Positions 1 through 9,673 of a stretch of 64,000 nucleotides of DNA are shown piece after piece (positions within the stretch are counted from its first letter, which is position 1; each line of letters begins with the position of its first letter). This stretch comes from Litorimonas sp046250185 (GTDB taxonomy: Bacteria > Pseudomonadota > Alphaproteobacteria > Caulobacterales > Maricaulaceae). A program made the position numbers and the translations under genes. The stretch is from NCBI RefSeq assembly GCF_046250185.1, contig NZ_CP176469.1. The stretch is one strand, 5' to 3'. Below the pieces are notes generated by a model, which was not told the DNA's origin, did no database searches, and saw only the letters and a program-made list of their open reading frames with translations.

Positions 1-1
1 T

Positions 2-2728
2 AAGCCCGCATTACTGAATATCATCGCGTCATCCAACGTAGCGCTGACAGATTACAAAATTGCAGTGCAAGGCGAAAATGTGCGCCTTGATCAAATCGCG
101 CCTACGATTGGCCGCTATAGTGACCTCCGCCGATTAGAAGCTTCGATAGACTTGGTAGCAGAGGCCGAGATTTCGGACAGCCGCAACCTTGAAACGGCGC
201 TTTTGGACGTTACGATAGGCAAGGGGCAGATCAATGGATTTGCATCACCCCTCGCGCTAGGTGGATTTGAGTTTGAAGGCTTGTTGCGTCCGGGCGCCCA
301 AATCCTCGACATCGCAAACATCAGTGTTGACACAGAACGCTTGCGTTTTAACGGCGCAGGGAATTTATCGGAATTGGGCGCGATCAATGATGGGGACATA
401 AATTCGTCGCCGCTTTTCAACCTGCGGCTCAAAAACGCCCGTATTGACGCGACGCCTATTTTCGCTGCGCCATTTGAGACGAACCGTATCGAAACCATTG
501 GACGCCTGGATTTCGACGCTAGGACACTCGCGCTGAGCCGTTTCGCCGCAACGCAGAACGGATATACAATCGACTTATCCGCAGATGCTAATTTCACCGA
601 GAGTTACGGCCTCAAAATGCTGGCGGGGCAAGGAAAGGTCGGCGGCGTTTTCAAGCCGTCTGATCTGGTTAATCTCTGGCCTGTCAGCTTTGCAGACGGA
701 GCGCGAAATTGGATTGGGCGCGCCGTCTTGGACGGACAGCTTGAGAATGTGAATTTCAAGCTTAATCTGGATGAGGCGTTTTTTGCCGCGCCAGCACTCA
801 CGCCAGAACGTCTCTCGCTTGATTTTGATGTGGTGGACGGCGATGTCCGCTATATCTCCACAATGACGCCACTTATGGGAGTATCGGGGAAAGGTCAAAT
901 TCGCGGAAATGCGCTTAGCCTAGATTATGCGGGCGGGCAGGTCGGCGGGCTCTCCGTGATTGATGGTCGCATCAATATTCCCCAACTCATGCCCAAAGGT
1001 GGCGACATCATCATCGCTGTGAACGGGCGTGGTAAAGCGTCTGATATGATGGGTCTCATCAACCAAAAGCCATTTCAATTCGCAGATAGGTACGGCGTTG
1101 ATACGAACCAAATCGGCGGGCAAGGCCAGATTTCAGCCAAGATAACGCGGCCTCTTTTGGTATTTTTTGATCAAAACCGCATTAGCTATGAGGTGACGGG
1201 CGATTTCACAGATGCGGTTGCGCCGTTTAAATTGGGGGTTCATCCCATTCACAAGGGGCAGGTGAAACTGACCGCGGACCGCAATAGCGTACAAATCTTT
1301 GGCCCCGCGCAGATTGGTCCATGGCCCGCGCAGATCGCGTGGCAAGAATATCTTGGCGATGACCCGCGCCCGACAAGCTATCAGGTCGACGGAGTTATGA
1401 CGCGGGACACGCTCGACGATTTCGGCTTTGGCTTTCGTGAGTTTTTTGACGGGAAAGTGAAGGTCGATATTGATGCCTATGGCGGCGAGGCAGTAAATGT
1501 CGGGCAATTGGGACTTGGGATTGCCACAGGCACACTCAATATGGATTTCGAAGACGCCGAACTGACTATCGGAGAGATCTGGTCGAAAGCGGCAGGCGAA
1601 GACGGCTCCCTCACGACGAACATCACGCGGCTCGGCGAGAATGACTACCGCTTCTCGAATGTTAAAGCGCAAGCGCCGGGGCTTTTGCTAGACGGCACGC
1701 TTGATCTGGCCTCCAATCTGAGGCTGATTAATTTAGACATGCAGCGGGTCAAAGTTGATGGCCTGGTAGATGCCGCTGTTCAGTTGAAGCCTAACACTGA
1801 AAAACAACGGCTAAGCCTGTTTATTGAGGGGGATTATGTTGACGCTTCGCCTTGGACAAATGTAGCCCTACAGTCGCGCTCGGCGGGTCTGGATGTGCCG
1901 CTACTGATGACAGCCTCCGTCGATAATCTTGTCTTGCGGCCCACTTACAAGCTGGCAGATGCGCGTGTCCTGTTCACACATACGGGGAAATCAGTCAGCG
2001 ACTTCCGCCTGATTGGTCAGGTCGAAAACGGACCTGTCCGAGCAGAACTAACGACTAATACCGATGACGGTAACCGGATGATGACTCTGTCTGTGCCGCA
2101 AGCCTCTGACGCAGTCGAGACCTTTCTAGGCCTCACGACGACACAGGGCGGGCAGCTGGAAATCCGCACGAAACTGCCGCCGATCGACGTCGAAGGGCCA
2201 ATGATCGGACAAGCTGTCGTGACGGATTTCAAACTGCAACGTACACCGTTTCTGACGCAAATCCTCTCCCTCGCATCGCTGACGGGCATGGTGGATATGC
2301 TAAGTGGGGAAGGCGTACGGTTTGAGCGGTTTGAAGTGCCGTTCACGCTGACCGAAACAGATATTCAAGTCCGTGATGCGCGGCTCTTTGGCCCCGTTCT
2401 TGGCATGACAGGGGACGGCGATATTTCGCTGGAAAACAGGACTGTCGATTTCGATGGGACTTTGGTGCCAGCCTATACAGCCAATTCCTTGCTCGGCGAT
2501 ATCCCCGTCATTGGCGATATTTTCGTCGGCAAGAAAGGCAGCGGTGTTTTCGCGCTCAGCTACGACGTGACGGGATCTTTCGACAAGGCGCAAATCTCAG
2601 TCAACCCGCTCTCCGCCCTGACGCCAGGCTTTCTCAAAGGCATTTTCAAATCTGACCGCGAAAAGCTGTCCGATGATGTGTTGGCCGAGATCGAAGCCGT
2701 GAAGCCCAAAGAGGGCGATGAAAACTAA
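2..2728 (+). CDS. AsmA/YhdP-like (DUF3971-type) protein, 5' truncated
   Basis: The reading frame is open from base 2 to the TAA at 2726-2728, so about 908 residues are visible and the N-terminus lies outside the window. The protein is a long run of beta-rich repeats alternating hydrophobic and polar residues, with an AsmA-like C-terminal part (about 2230-2600: a VVTDFKLQRTPFLTQILSLA helix, then a VRDARLFGPVLGMTGDGDIS stretch). This is the pattern of YhdP/AsmA envelope proteins, which are thought to carry phospholipid between membranes. The GTG at 65 is internal and not the start. The gene overlaps convergent tyrS by four bases (CTAA). Family fairly sure; exact role inferred. Confidence 0.8.
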   Translation, partial: KPALLNIIASSNVALTDYKIAVQGENVRLDQIAPTIGRYSDLRRLEASIDLVAEAEISDSRNLETALLDVTIGKGQINGFASPLALGGFEFEGLLRPGAQILDIANISVDTERLRFNGAGNLSELGAINDGDINSSPLFNLRLKNARIDATPIFAAPFETNRIETIGRLDFDARTLALSRFAATQNGYTIDLSADANFTESYGLKMLAGQGKVGGVFKPSDLVNLWPVSFADGARNWIGRAVLDGQLENVNFKLNLDEAFFAAPALTPERLSLDFDVVDGDVRYISTMTPLMGVSGKGQIRGNALSLDYAGGQVGGLSVIDGRINIPQLMPKGGDIIIAVNGRGKASDMMGLINQKPFQFADRYGVDTNQIGGQGQISAKITRPLLVFFDQNRISYEVTGDFTDAVAPFKLGVHPIHKGQVKLTADRNSVQIFGPAQIGPWPAQIAWQEYLGDDPRPTSYQVDGVMTRDTLDDFGFGFREFFDGKVKVDIDAYGGEAVNVGQLGLGIATGTLNMDFEDAELTIGEIWSKAAGEDGSLTTNITRLGENDYRFSNVKAQAPGLLLDGTLDLASNLRLINLDMQRVKVDGLVDAAVQLKPNTEKQRLSLFIEGDYVDASPWTNVALQSRSAGLDVPLLMTASVDNLVLRPTYKLADARVLFTHTGKSVSDFRLIGQVENGPVRAELTTNTDDGNRMMTLSVPQASDAVETFLGLTTTQGGQLEIRTKLPPIDVEGPMIGQAVVTDFKLQRTPFLTQILSLASLTGMVDMLSGEGVRFERFEVPFTLTETDIQVRDARLFGPVLGMTGDGDISLENRTVDFDGTLVPAYTANSLLGDIPVIGDIFVGKKGSGVFALSYDVTGSFDKAQISVNPLSALTPGFLKGIFKSDREKLSDDVLAEIEAVKPKEGDEN

Positions 2729-3990
2729 ATGGGTTTCAGAAGCGCGTGCTTTTTCTTCCCTACGGACAGTTTCACCACACCGTCAACAATATCGCTTGCT
2801 GCAATCTCGTGCTCATGCGTGTCGACTTTGGTGTCGTTGATCTTTAGCGCACCCGCTTTGATGTGCCGTCGCGCCTCGCCATTAGACGCCGCCAAGCCAG
2901 CTTCCACAGCAGCCGCCAAAATGCCCATCCCAATCAAATCAGTTTTCGCGATCTCTGTCGTCGGCAGTCCGGCAGCCGTGCCGCCTTGCTCAAACGTCTG
3001 AGTCGCAGTGGCCTCTGCCAGTTTCGCCGCTTCTGCCCCGTGGAGCAGGGTCGTCGCTTCATTGGCTAAGCGGATTTTGGCTTGGTTGATATCCGCACCC
3101 TCAAGCGCTTCGAGTTTTGCGATTTCCTCTAGCGGTAAATCCGTAAACAGTTTGAGGAAGCGCCCGACATCTCCGTCTTCTGTGTTTCGCCAAAATTGCC
3201 AATATTCATAAGGGCTTCGTGCATAATCTTCACCCCAGCTTGGGTCTGCATTTAGCCACACGGCTCCGTCAGCGGTCTTGCCCATCTTCCCGCCAGAGGA
3301 CGTGGTGATCAGCGGCGTGGTAAAGCCGAAACATTCATTGCCTTCCATGCGCCGCGTCAGGTCAACACCTGTCACGATATTCCCCCACTGATCCGATCCG
3401 CCAAGCTGCAATGCACAGCCATAGCGACGGTTAAGCTCGACAAAGTCATAGCTCTGGAGCAGCGGGTAATTAAACTCGAGGAAGGTCATGGGCAGTTCTT
3501 GCTCGATCCGCCGCTTCGCTGTTTCCATCGTGATCATGCGGTTAATCGTGAAGTGAGGGCCGACTTCTCGCAGAAACTCGATATAGCCCAGCGCGTCCAG
3601 CCAATCCGCATTATCCGCCAAGATCGCCGCGTTCGGACCTTCAAAATCTACGAATTTAGAGAAGACTTGTTTGATGCCGTCTTTGTTCCGCGCGATCAAA
3701 TCATTGGTCAGGATCGGGCGCGTCTTGTCTTTCATGGAAGGGTCGCCGATTTTTGTCGTCCCGCCACCGAGCAGCACGATCGGTGTGCCGCCAGCTTTTT
3801 GTAGGTGACGCAGCATCATAATCTGCACGAGGGAGCCGACGTGCAAACTCGGCGCGGTGCAATCAAAGCCGATATAGCCGACCAACTTGCCCGTTGAGGC
3901 GAGTTTATCCAGGCCCGCCTCATCCGTGCATTGATACAGAAACCCGCGCTCGGTCAGGGTTTTCATAAATAGGGATGTGTAGTCAGTCAT
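2725..3990 (-). CDS. tyrS: Tyrosyl-tRNA synthetase
   Basis: Charges tRNA-Tyr in the cytoplasm. The 421-residue length is normal for bacterial TyrRS. The class I signature HVGS is at residues 50-53 and the second signature KMGKT at 235-239. The tyrosine-pocket segment LQLGGSDQWGNI lies near 195-205, and an S4-like RNA-binding domain occupies about 355-415 (AGLAASNGEARRHIKAGAL). It starts at ATG 3990 and is transcribed divergently from anmK with a 65-bp gap. Its stop overlaps the stop of the convergent AsmA-like gene. Confidence is high. Confidence 0.97.
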   Translation of the reverse strand: MTDYTSLFMKTLTERGFLYQCTDEAGLDKLASTGKLVGYIGFDCTAPSLHVGSLVQIMMLRHLQKAGGTPIVLLGGGTTKIGDPSMKDKTRPILTNDLIARNKDGIKQVFSKFVDFEGPNAAILADNADWLDALGYIEFLREVGPHFTINRMITMETAKRRIEQELPMTFLEFNYPLLQSYDFVELNRRYGCALQLGGSDQWGNIVTGVDLTRRMEGNECFGFTTPLITTSSGGKMGKTADGAVWLNADPSWGEDYARSPYEYWQFWRNTEDGDVGRFLKLFTDLPLEEIAKLEALEGADINQAKIRLANEATTLLHGAEAAKLAEATATQTFEQGGTAAGLPTTEIAKTDLIGMGILAAAVEAGLAASNGEARRHIKAGALKINDTKVDTHEHEIAASDIVDGVVKLSVGKKKHALLKPI

Positions 3991-4055
3991 AATTCTGCCA
4001 GCTTCTTGCGTTTTGGGCTTCTAACAAGCTCGCAAATCATGTCAAAGGCTAAGAC

Positions 4056-5174
4056 GTGGCAAATCAGGTTTATACAGCACTGGGCTTAATGAGCGGCACG
4101 TCCTTGGACGGTGTCGATGCAGCCTTTATCGAGACGGACGGTGAGCGCGTTTTCGCCTTTGGCCCAACGCTGACAATACCCTTCGCTGAGCGCACTGATA
4201 TTGAAGGGGCGATCACGGCAGCGCTAAATTGGCAATTTGATGGTCCTGCGCCGAATATCTTCGCCCAAGCCGAAGACGCGATTGATCGCGCCCACGTGCA
4301 AGCCATCTCGGAGATTTGTGACGCAAATCCGCAATGGGCTCGGCGCATGGATATTATCGGCTATCACGGGCAGACGATCTTGCACCACCCCGCAACACGC
4401 AAACAGCAGGGCCGGACGCTGCAGCTCGGCAGGAGCGAAGTCTTGGCGTGTAAATTCAATGTGCCATGTGCCTATGATTTCAGGACGGCTGACGTTGCAG
4501 CGGGCGGGCAGGGCGCGCCTCTAGCGCCGATCTATCACGAGGCGCTGTCAGAGATGACGTTGCTGCGTGGGCGTGTGGCTGTGATCAATATTGGCGGTGT
4601 GTCGAATGTGACGCTGATTGAGGAGGGTCGGCCTTTGCGGGCGACAGATTGCGGGCCAGGGAATGGCCCGCTGGATAGCTGGATGGCGCTGAAATCTGGT
4701 GCGGCGATTGACCGTGACGGCGCGAGTGCTTGGGCGGGCCATGTCGATCATGCCCGCGTCGAACGCTGGCTGCGCCGCCCGTTTTTTAAACGTGCTATGC
4801 CGCGTAGTGCCGACCGCTATGACTTTGATGTTTTAGGTGCAATGCGCGGGATGAACGTGGACGACGGTGCAGCAACCCTCGCCAGCTTCACGGCGCAAGC
4901 GATTGCCAGAGACCTCAACACATTTGATCCTGACATCGTTATCGTTTGCGGCGGCGGGCGACGTAACCTTGCGATTATGGGCATGTTGTCCATGCATTTG
5001 GGCAAGCCTGTCAGTGCGGCAGAAGACTTTGGCTGGGACGGGGATGCGTTGGAGGCGCAAGCTTTTGGGTATCTCGCTGTGCGAACTTTACGAAATTTAC
5101 CGATCAGCTTTCCCGGCACAACGGGCGCACCGCGGGCCATGAGCGGCGGGCAGGTGTTCCGCCCGCGTCGCTGA
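4056..5174 (+). CDS. anmK: Anhydro-N-acetylmuramic acid kinase
   Basis: Phosphorylates and opens 1,6-anhydro-MurNAc to MurNAc-6-phosphate during peptidoglycan recycling. The N-terminal phosphate loop MSGTSLDGVDAA (residues 13-24), the GYHGQTILHHP segment, INIGGVSNVT, the DCGPGNGPLD motif and a late CGGGRRN loop are all diagnostic. At 372 residues it is the usual size. It is divergent from tyrS, and its stop is two bases from the stop of the convergent alpha/beta hydrolase. In anmK organisms the product normally goes to MurQ or, in many alphaproteobacteria, AmgK/MurU; none of these is in the window. Confidence 0.95.
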   Translation: MANQVYTALGLMSGTSLDGVDAAFIETDGERVFAFGPTLTIPFAERTDIEGAITAALNWQFDGPAPNIFAQAEDAIDRAHVQAISEICDANPQWARRMDIIGYHGQTILHHPATRKQQGRTLQLGRSEVLACKFNVPCAYDFRTADVAAGGQGAPLAPIYHEALSEMTLLRGRVAVINIGGVSNVTLIEEGRPLRATDCGPGNGPLDSWMALKSGAAIDRDGASAWAGHVDHARVERWLRRPFFKRAMPRSADRYDFDVLGAMRGMNVDDGAATLASFTAQAIARDLNTFDPDIVIVCGGGRRNLAIMGMLSMHLGKPVSAAEDFGWDGDALEAQAFGYLAVRTLRNLPISFPGTTGAPRAMSGGQVFRPRR

Positions 5175-5176
5175 GA

Positions 5177-5854
5177 CTATTCGAGCAGGACAGGTCCGCG
5201 CGGCGGAGAATAACGCTCTTCTAGCGTATCATCCAAGTAGTCTTCAATGACGTTCAGGGCTTCTTCGAGGTGATTAGTGTAGAAGTGATCAGCGCCCTCA
5301 ATGCGATGCGTTGTAATCACGTGACCTTTTTGCACACGGATCTTCTCGACAATACGGTCAACATCATCGGCTGGCACGATGGGGTCTTCTGACCCGTAAG
5401 TCACGATACCACTGGCAGGGCAGGGCGCGAGGAAAGCAAAGTCATAGGTGTTCGTCGGCAAGCTCATAGAGACAAAGCCTGCTACTTCTGGGCGACGCAT
5501 CAATAGCTGCATCCCGATCCAAGCGCCGAAGCTATAGCCGCTGACCCATGTGAAGGGTGCGTTCTGATTAAAGCTCTGCATCCAATCAAGCGCATAGGCC
5601 GCGTCTTGCAGCTCGCCTTGGCCATTATCATAGACACCGACAGAGCGACCAACACCGCGGAAGTTGAACCGCAACACGGAAAAACCGCGACGCTTATACT
5701 GCTCATACATTGCGACGGGAATACGGTGATCCATGTGTCCGCCCGCTTTCGGATGCGGCGAGAGGATCAGCGCGCAAGGGGCGGCTGGATCATCAGACGG
5801 ATGATAACGACCTTCGAGACGGCCTTCTGGACCGGCGAAAATGACTTCTGGCAT
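5177..5854 (-). CDS. Alpha/beta hydrolase (dienelactone hydrolase-like)
   Basis: A 225-residue single-domain alpha/beta hydrolase. The nucleophile elbow GYSFG is near residue 107, an acid candidate lies in YGSEDPIVP, and the histidine is in EGADHFY near 190. An early HPHPKAGGHMDHR segment probably forms the oxyanion region. It resembles a widespread alphaproteobacterial group annotated only as alpha/beta hydrolase; the substrate is unknown. It is convergent with anmK and divergent from iscR. The IscR site at 5913-5937 lies about 60 bp upstream of its start, so a regulatory link is possible but unproven. Confidence 0.85.
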   Translation of the reverse strand: MPEVIFAGPEGRLEGRYHPSDDPAAPCALILSPHPKAGGHMDHRIPVAMYEQYKRRGFSVLRFNFRGVGRSVGVYDNGQGELQDAAYALDWMQSFNQNAPFTWVSGYSFGAWIGMQLLMRRPEVAGFVSMSLPTNTYDFAFLAPCPASGIVTYGSEDPIVPADDVDRIVEKIRVQKGHVITTHRIEGADHFYTNHLEEALNVIEDYLDDTLEERYSPPRGPVLLE

Positions 5855-5912
5855 AAGAGCCCTCTATACGTTTTGTCGCAGCCCTCAAATTAGTGGATTT
5901 TAGGCGCAGACT

Positions 5913-5937
5913 AATCTTGACTAATTTAGTCGGAATA
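5913..5937 (+). promoter_or_regulatory. Type 1 IscR-binding site upstream of iscR
   Basis: The core TTGACTAATTTAGTCGG (5917-5933) fits the central part of the published type 1 IscR consensus YYGACTRWWWYAGTCRR at every position. GACTAA and TTAGTC are perfect inverted arms around one base. A further GACTAAT half-site is at 5909-5915. The outer flanks match less well. The site lies about 95 bp before the iscR start, as expected for autoregulation by [2Fe-2S]-IscR, and may also affect the divergent hydrolase. A possible -10, TATAAA, is at 5951-5956. Confidence 0.8.
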
Positions 5938-6030
5938 CATACATCCCAACTATAAATTTCGTTTCGAGCGGCGTCTAACAAGGCTGTGCGCAAAAAGCGA
6001 GAAAAACCTTCACATTCGAGGATCGAAGCG

Positions 6031-6483
6031 GTGAAACTGACAGCAAAAGGCAGATATGCAGTGATGGCAGTGGCCGATATGGCCGCGCAAGGCGCTGATG
6101 TGCGGTCTGCGCTGACGGATATATCGCGGCGTCAGGGGATTTCTCTGTCATATCTTGAGCAACTCTTTGGTAAGCTCCGCCGCGCGGGGCTGGTTGATAG
6201 CCATCGCGGCGCGTCTGGGGGCTATGTTCTTTCGCAGCCCGCGACCAAGATCACGCTCGACCAAATTATTCACGCCGTGAATGAAGACATCAAAGCCCAT
6301 GGCTGCACACCTGAGAAGAAATTGTCCTGCACGGGATCAACCGACAAATGCCTGACGCACAACCTCTGGGGTGCGCTCGAAGATCATATTGAAGGCTTCC
6401 TTGCCAGCGTGACAATTCAAGACGTGGTCGACGGCAAGCTTCCAGTCGCGATGACAACGCCAAGTTTGGAGGCGGCAGAATGA
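6031..6483 (+). CDS. iscR: Rrf2-family iron-sulfur regulator IscR
   Basis: Winged-helix Rrf2 regulator of 150 residues beginning VKLTAKGRYAVMAVADMA. I chose GTG 6031 because the family starts at this motif and GAGG (6018-6021) lies nine bases upstream; the frame itself opens further upstream at 5986. The recognition region SYLEQLFGKLRRAGLV and wing GGYVLS are present. Cluster ligands are in HGC-x7-C-x6-CLTHNLW. E. coli IscR has C-x5-C-x5-C, so the spacing here is longer. It heads the Fe-S operon and overlaps iscS by ATGA. Autorepression through the upstream IscR site is likely. Confidence 0.93.
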   Translation: MKLTAKGRYAVMAVADMAAQGADVRSALTDISRRQGISLSYLEQLFGKLRRAGLVDSHRGASGGYVLSQPATKITLDQIIHAVNEDIKAHGCTPEKKLSCTGSTDKCLTHNLWGALEDHIEGFLASVTIQDVVDGKLPVAMTTPSLEAAE

Positions 6484-7613
6484 GTGTCTATTCCCAAAAT
6501 CGTGTCTACCTGGATCATAACGCCACAAGCCCGCTCCGCAATGAAGCTCGCGAGGCTATGCTGCAGGCGTTTGATACACTCGGCAATCCCGTCTCGCTTC
6601 ACGGTCACGGACGCGATGCGCGCAAGATATGCGAAGATGCTCGGGAGGCCGTTGCGTTGGCTATGGGAGTATGCGCCCAAGATTTGATTTTCACTGGGTC
6701 TGGTACGGAGTCCGATAATACGGCCATTCATAGCGCCTATAAAGCTGGCTGCACCCATATGTTGGTCGCGGAAATGGATCACCCTGCCACGATTAATGCG
6801 GCGCAAAACTGCGGCGCTGTGTGTGAGAAAATTCCCTGTAATGCCGACGGACAGACAGATATGGACTGGCTGCGTGATCGGCTCAAAAATTGGGACAGCG
6901 CGGAAGGTCGGCCATTTGTGTCGATTACGGCCGCGAACTCCGAGACGGGCGTGATACAAGATATTTCGACCGCAACAGACCTCACCCACGATGCAGGCGG
7001 ACTAATCCTCGTGGATGCTGTACAGATCATGGGCAAAATGCCGATGACGTATAACGTCGATTATCTCTCCGTATCTGCGCACAAAGTTGGCGGGCCTCAA
7101 GGCGTGGGCGCGCTTTATGTGGCCAGCGACGCGCCCTTTACGTCGCTCTTGCAAGGGGGCGGGCAAGAGAAACGCCGCCGCGCTGGCACGTTAAATGTAG
7201 CGGGCATTGCTGGCTTCGGCGCAGCGGCAAACGCTGCGACACCAATGCCCCATCTTAGCGCTATGCGGGACCGTATAGAGACTGAATTACGCACGATGGA
7301 GCCCGACATTACATTTTTTGGCGAAAACGCCCCGCGCCTGCCCAATACATCCTTTCTCGCGCTGCCAGATGTCGCGGCGCAGACATTGTTGATGGGTCTG
7401 GACCTAGAAGGTGTATCCGTTTCGACGGGCACCGCTTGCTCCTCTGGCGTGTCGCGCACCAGCCGTGTGGTCAATGCCATGGGCCTGACCGACAAAGCCC
7501 CCCTAGGCGCCATGCGGGTAAGCCTCGGCTACACCACAACAGACGCCAACATAGATACCTTCCTCAACGCTTGGGCGAAGGTCAGACGATATAATCAAAG
7601 GGTCGCATCATGA
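6480..7613 (+). CDS. iscS: Cysteine desulfurase, IscS/NifS-like
   Basis: PLP enzyme that takes sulfur from cysteine for Fe-S cluster assembly. In 377 residues it has LDHNATSPLR near the start, the PLP lysine K202 in SAHKVGG, and the mobile persulfide loop VSTGTACSSG with C320. The loop and motif order fit class I (IscS/NifS). A separate class II enzyme (sufS) is encoded 5 kb downstream in the same operon, an arrangement common in alphaproteobacteria. ATGA overlaps with iscR before it and sufB after it imply translational coupling. Confidence 0.93.
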   Translation: MSVYSQNRVYLDHNATSPLRNEAREAMLQAFDTLGNPVSLHGHGRDARKICEDAREAVALAMGVCAQDLIFTGSGTESDNTAIHSAYKAGCTHMLVAEMDHPATINAAQNCGAVCEKIPCNADGQTDMDWLRDRLKNWDSAEGRPFVSITAANSETGVIQDISTATDLTHDAGGLILVDAVQIMGKMPMTYNVDYLSVSAHKVGGPQGVGALYVASDAPFTSLLQGGGQEKRRRAGTLNVAGIAGFGAAANAATPMPHLSAMRDRIETELRTMEPDITFFGENAPRLPNTSFLALPDVAAQTLLMGLDLEGVSVSTGTACSSGVSRTSRVVNAMGLTDKAPLGAMRVSLGYTTTDANIDTFLNAWAKVRRYNQRVAS

Positions 7614-9109
7614 ACCAACCTGTCAAAATCGCCAAAGACTCCATCGAGCAATCCACTGTTGACGGTGTGCGCTCGCTGGAAGCGGATAAATACAAATACG
7701 GCTTCGATAGCGATATTGAGCAAGAGTTTGCACCCAAGGGTCTGAACGAGGACATTGTGCGCTTTATCTCCGCCAAAAAGGACGAGCCCGAATGGCTGCT
7801 GGAATGGCGGCTCGAAGCCTATCGCCGTTGGTTGACGCTGGAAGAGCCGAAATGGGCTATGGTTGATTATCCCGAAATCGATTTTCAAGACATGTATTAC
7901 TACGCCTCGCCTGTGAAGAAGAAGGAGTTGAACTCGCTTGACGAAGTCGATCCTGAAATCCTCGAAGTCTATAAAAAGCTCGGTATTTCACTCAAAGAGC
8001 AAGAAGTTCTGGCGGGTGTCAAAGGTGCGCCGAAAGTGGCTGTGGACGCTGTGTTTGATAGCGTATCTGTCGTAACGACATTTAAGGCCGAATTGGCCAA
8101 GCAGGGCGTGATTTTCTGTAGCTTCTCTGAAGCTGTAAAAGAGCATCCCGAGCTTGTCCGCAAATATATGGGCTCTGTCGTGCCTGTCACGGATAATTAT
8201 TACGCGACGCTCAACAATGCTGTCTTCTCTGACGGATCATTCGTTTACATCCCGCCGGGTGTGCGCTGCCCGATGGAGCTATCGACCTATTTTCGCATGA
8301 ACGCGCAAGGCACGGGGCAGTTTGAGCGCACGCTGATTATTGCCGATAAGGGCAGCTACGTCTCATACCTCGAGGGTTGCACAGCGCCGATGCGGGACGA
8401 GAACCAACTCCATGCAGCGATTGTTGAAATCATCGTCCATGACGACGCCGAAGTGAAATACTCCACGGTGCAAAACTGGTGGCCAGGCGACGCGGAAGGC
8501 AAGGGCGGGGTTTATAACTTCGTGACTAAACGCGCGGATTGCCGTGGCGAAAACTCCAAAGTCAGCTGGACGCAAGTCGAGACAGGCTCTGCGGTGACAT
8601 GGAAATATCCATCCTGCATCTTGCGCGGCGATAACTCCCAAGGCGAGTTCTATTCTATCGCCATCACGAATGGGCATCAGCAAGCCGACACAGGCACGAA
8701 GATGATCCATTTGGGCAAGAACACCAAGTCGCGCGTGATCAGCAAAGGCATCAGCGCGGGCAAGTCCAACTCGACCTATCGCGGCCTCGTCACGGCCCAT
8801 AAAAAAGCCACTGGCGCACGGAATTTTACGCAGTGCGACTCGCTCCTAATTGGCGATCAATGCGGCGCACACACTGTGCCCTATATCGAGAGCAACACAC
8901 CGTCCGCGCAATTCGAACACGAAGCGACGACGAGCAAGTTGTCCGATGATCAGCTATTTTATTGTCGCCAGCGCGGCCTGTCCGAAGAAGACGCTGTGGC
9001 ACTCCTCGTCAACGGGTTCTGCCGGGACGTGCTGCAAGAACTCCCGATGGAGTTTGCGGTCGAAGCGCAGAAACTCGTCGCGATTAGCTTGGAAGGGTCT
9101 GTTGGATGA
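7610..9109 (+). CDS. sufB: Fe-S cluster scaffold SufB
   Basis: Core subunit of the SufBC2D scaffold complex. At 499 residues it is the usual size. Family hallmarks are YYATLNNAVFSDGSFVYIPPGVRCPMEL (seen across residues about 200-228), SYVSYLEGCTAPMRDENQLHAA, the NFTQCDSLLIGDQCGAHTVPYIES block with the conserved cysteine, and the C-terminal FYCRQRGLSEEDA motif. ATGA overlap with iscS upstream and with the next gene downstream. Its partners sufC and sufD come only after three other genes, which is unusual (see the entries at 9106, 9674 and 10204). Confidence 0.97.
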   Translation: MNQPVKIAKDSIEQSTVDGVRSLEADKYKYGFDSDIEQEFAPKGLNEDIVRFISAKKDEPEWLLEWRLEAYRRWLTLEEPKWAMVDYPEIDFQDMYYYASPVKKKELNSLDEVDPEILEVYKKLGISLKEQEVLAGVKGAPKVAVDAVFDSVSVVTTFKAELAKQGVIFCSFSEAVKEHPELVRKYMGSVVPVTDNYYATLNNAVFSDGSFVYIPPGVRCPMELSTYFRMNAQGTGQFERTLIIADKGSYVSYLEGCTAPMRDENQLHAAIVEIIVHDDAEVKYSTVQNWWPGDAEGKGGVYNFVTKRADCRGENSKVSWTQVETGSAVTWKYPSCILRGDNSQGEFYSIAITNGHQQADTGTKMIHLGKNTKSRVISKGISAGKSNSTYRGLVTAHKKATGARNFTQCDSLLIGDQCGAHTVPYIESNTPSAQFEHEATTSKLSDDQLFYCRQRGLSEEDAVALLVNGFCRDVLQELPMEFAVEAQKLVAISLEGSVG

Positions 9110-9669
9110 CAGGTGACACGCCTAAAAAGAAAGCAGGTCTGAGGCTTCCTGTGTTACTGCTTATCGGCGGTGTTATTGCCCTGCCGATATTGGGGCTGGC
9201 TTACAAAAGGGGCGTTCAGGAATACCAAGCAAAAATGATCTATGGCGATAGCGAGGCAAAAGAACGAAGACTCGCGCGCTATGCGGATGGCACAGAAACG
9301 CGACCAAACGATCTTAGAATCTCGGACTTCAATACCGATGTGAATGAGGCATTGAGCCGCTTAATCGGTCAATCTGCTTCGAATGAGACAAAGACGGCGA
9401 TTTGGAAATATCTTCGCCCTAAAGATGACCGTCCGCCCCAAACTATAAGAACCAAAGGATTTCGAGATAACGATGAAAATCTTAACTACCAACTCTTCAT
9501 TGAGAATGAAGCTGTTGTGCCAAGGAAACCGACACGACAAGTTATGGTGCGTATGAAACCGCGTGACACAGAAATTCAGGGCACAATTGATGCGATTGGT
9601 ATTCGGTATAAATGCCCCGTCAAGACTGGCGATTATACATGGCAGAAAGACCCATGTGATGGAAAATAA
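9106..9669 (+). CDS. Membrane-anchored protein of unknown function in the suf operon
   Basis: I do not recognise this 187-residue protein. A lysine-rich start (TPKKKAG) is followed by one hydrophobic segment (about residues 14-34, LPVLLLIGGVIALPILGLAY), so most of the protein should lie outside the cytoplasm. The C-terminus ends RYKCPVKTGDYTWQKDPCDGK, a Cys...Trp...Cys pattern echoed at the end of the next protein. It starts by ATGA overlap with sufB, so it is cotranscribed and probably coupled. A link to Fe-S assembly rests only on position. Confidence 0.75.
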   Translation: MTGDTPKKKAGLRLPVLLLIGGVIALPILGLAYKRGVQEYQAKMIYGDSEAKERRLARYADGTETRPNDLRISDFNTDVNEALSRLIGQSASNETKTAIWKYLRPKDDRPPQTIRTKGFRDNDENLNYQLFIENEAVVPRKPTRQVMVRMKPRDTEIQGTIDAIGIRYKCPVKTGDYTWQKDPCDGK

Positions 9670-9673
9670 AGTG

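Noticed and set aside
1133..1672. Long minus-strand frames inside the AsmA-like gene and similar antisense frames elsewhere (for example 27717-28286)
   Set aside because: They are mirror frames of strongly supported genes with no ribosome-binding sites or recognisable domains.
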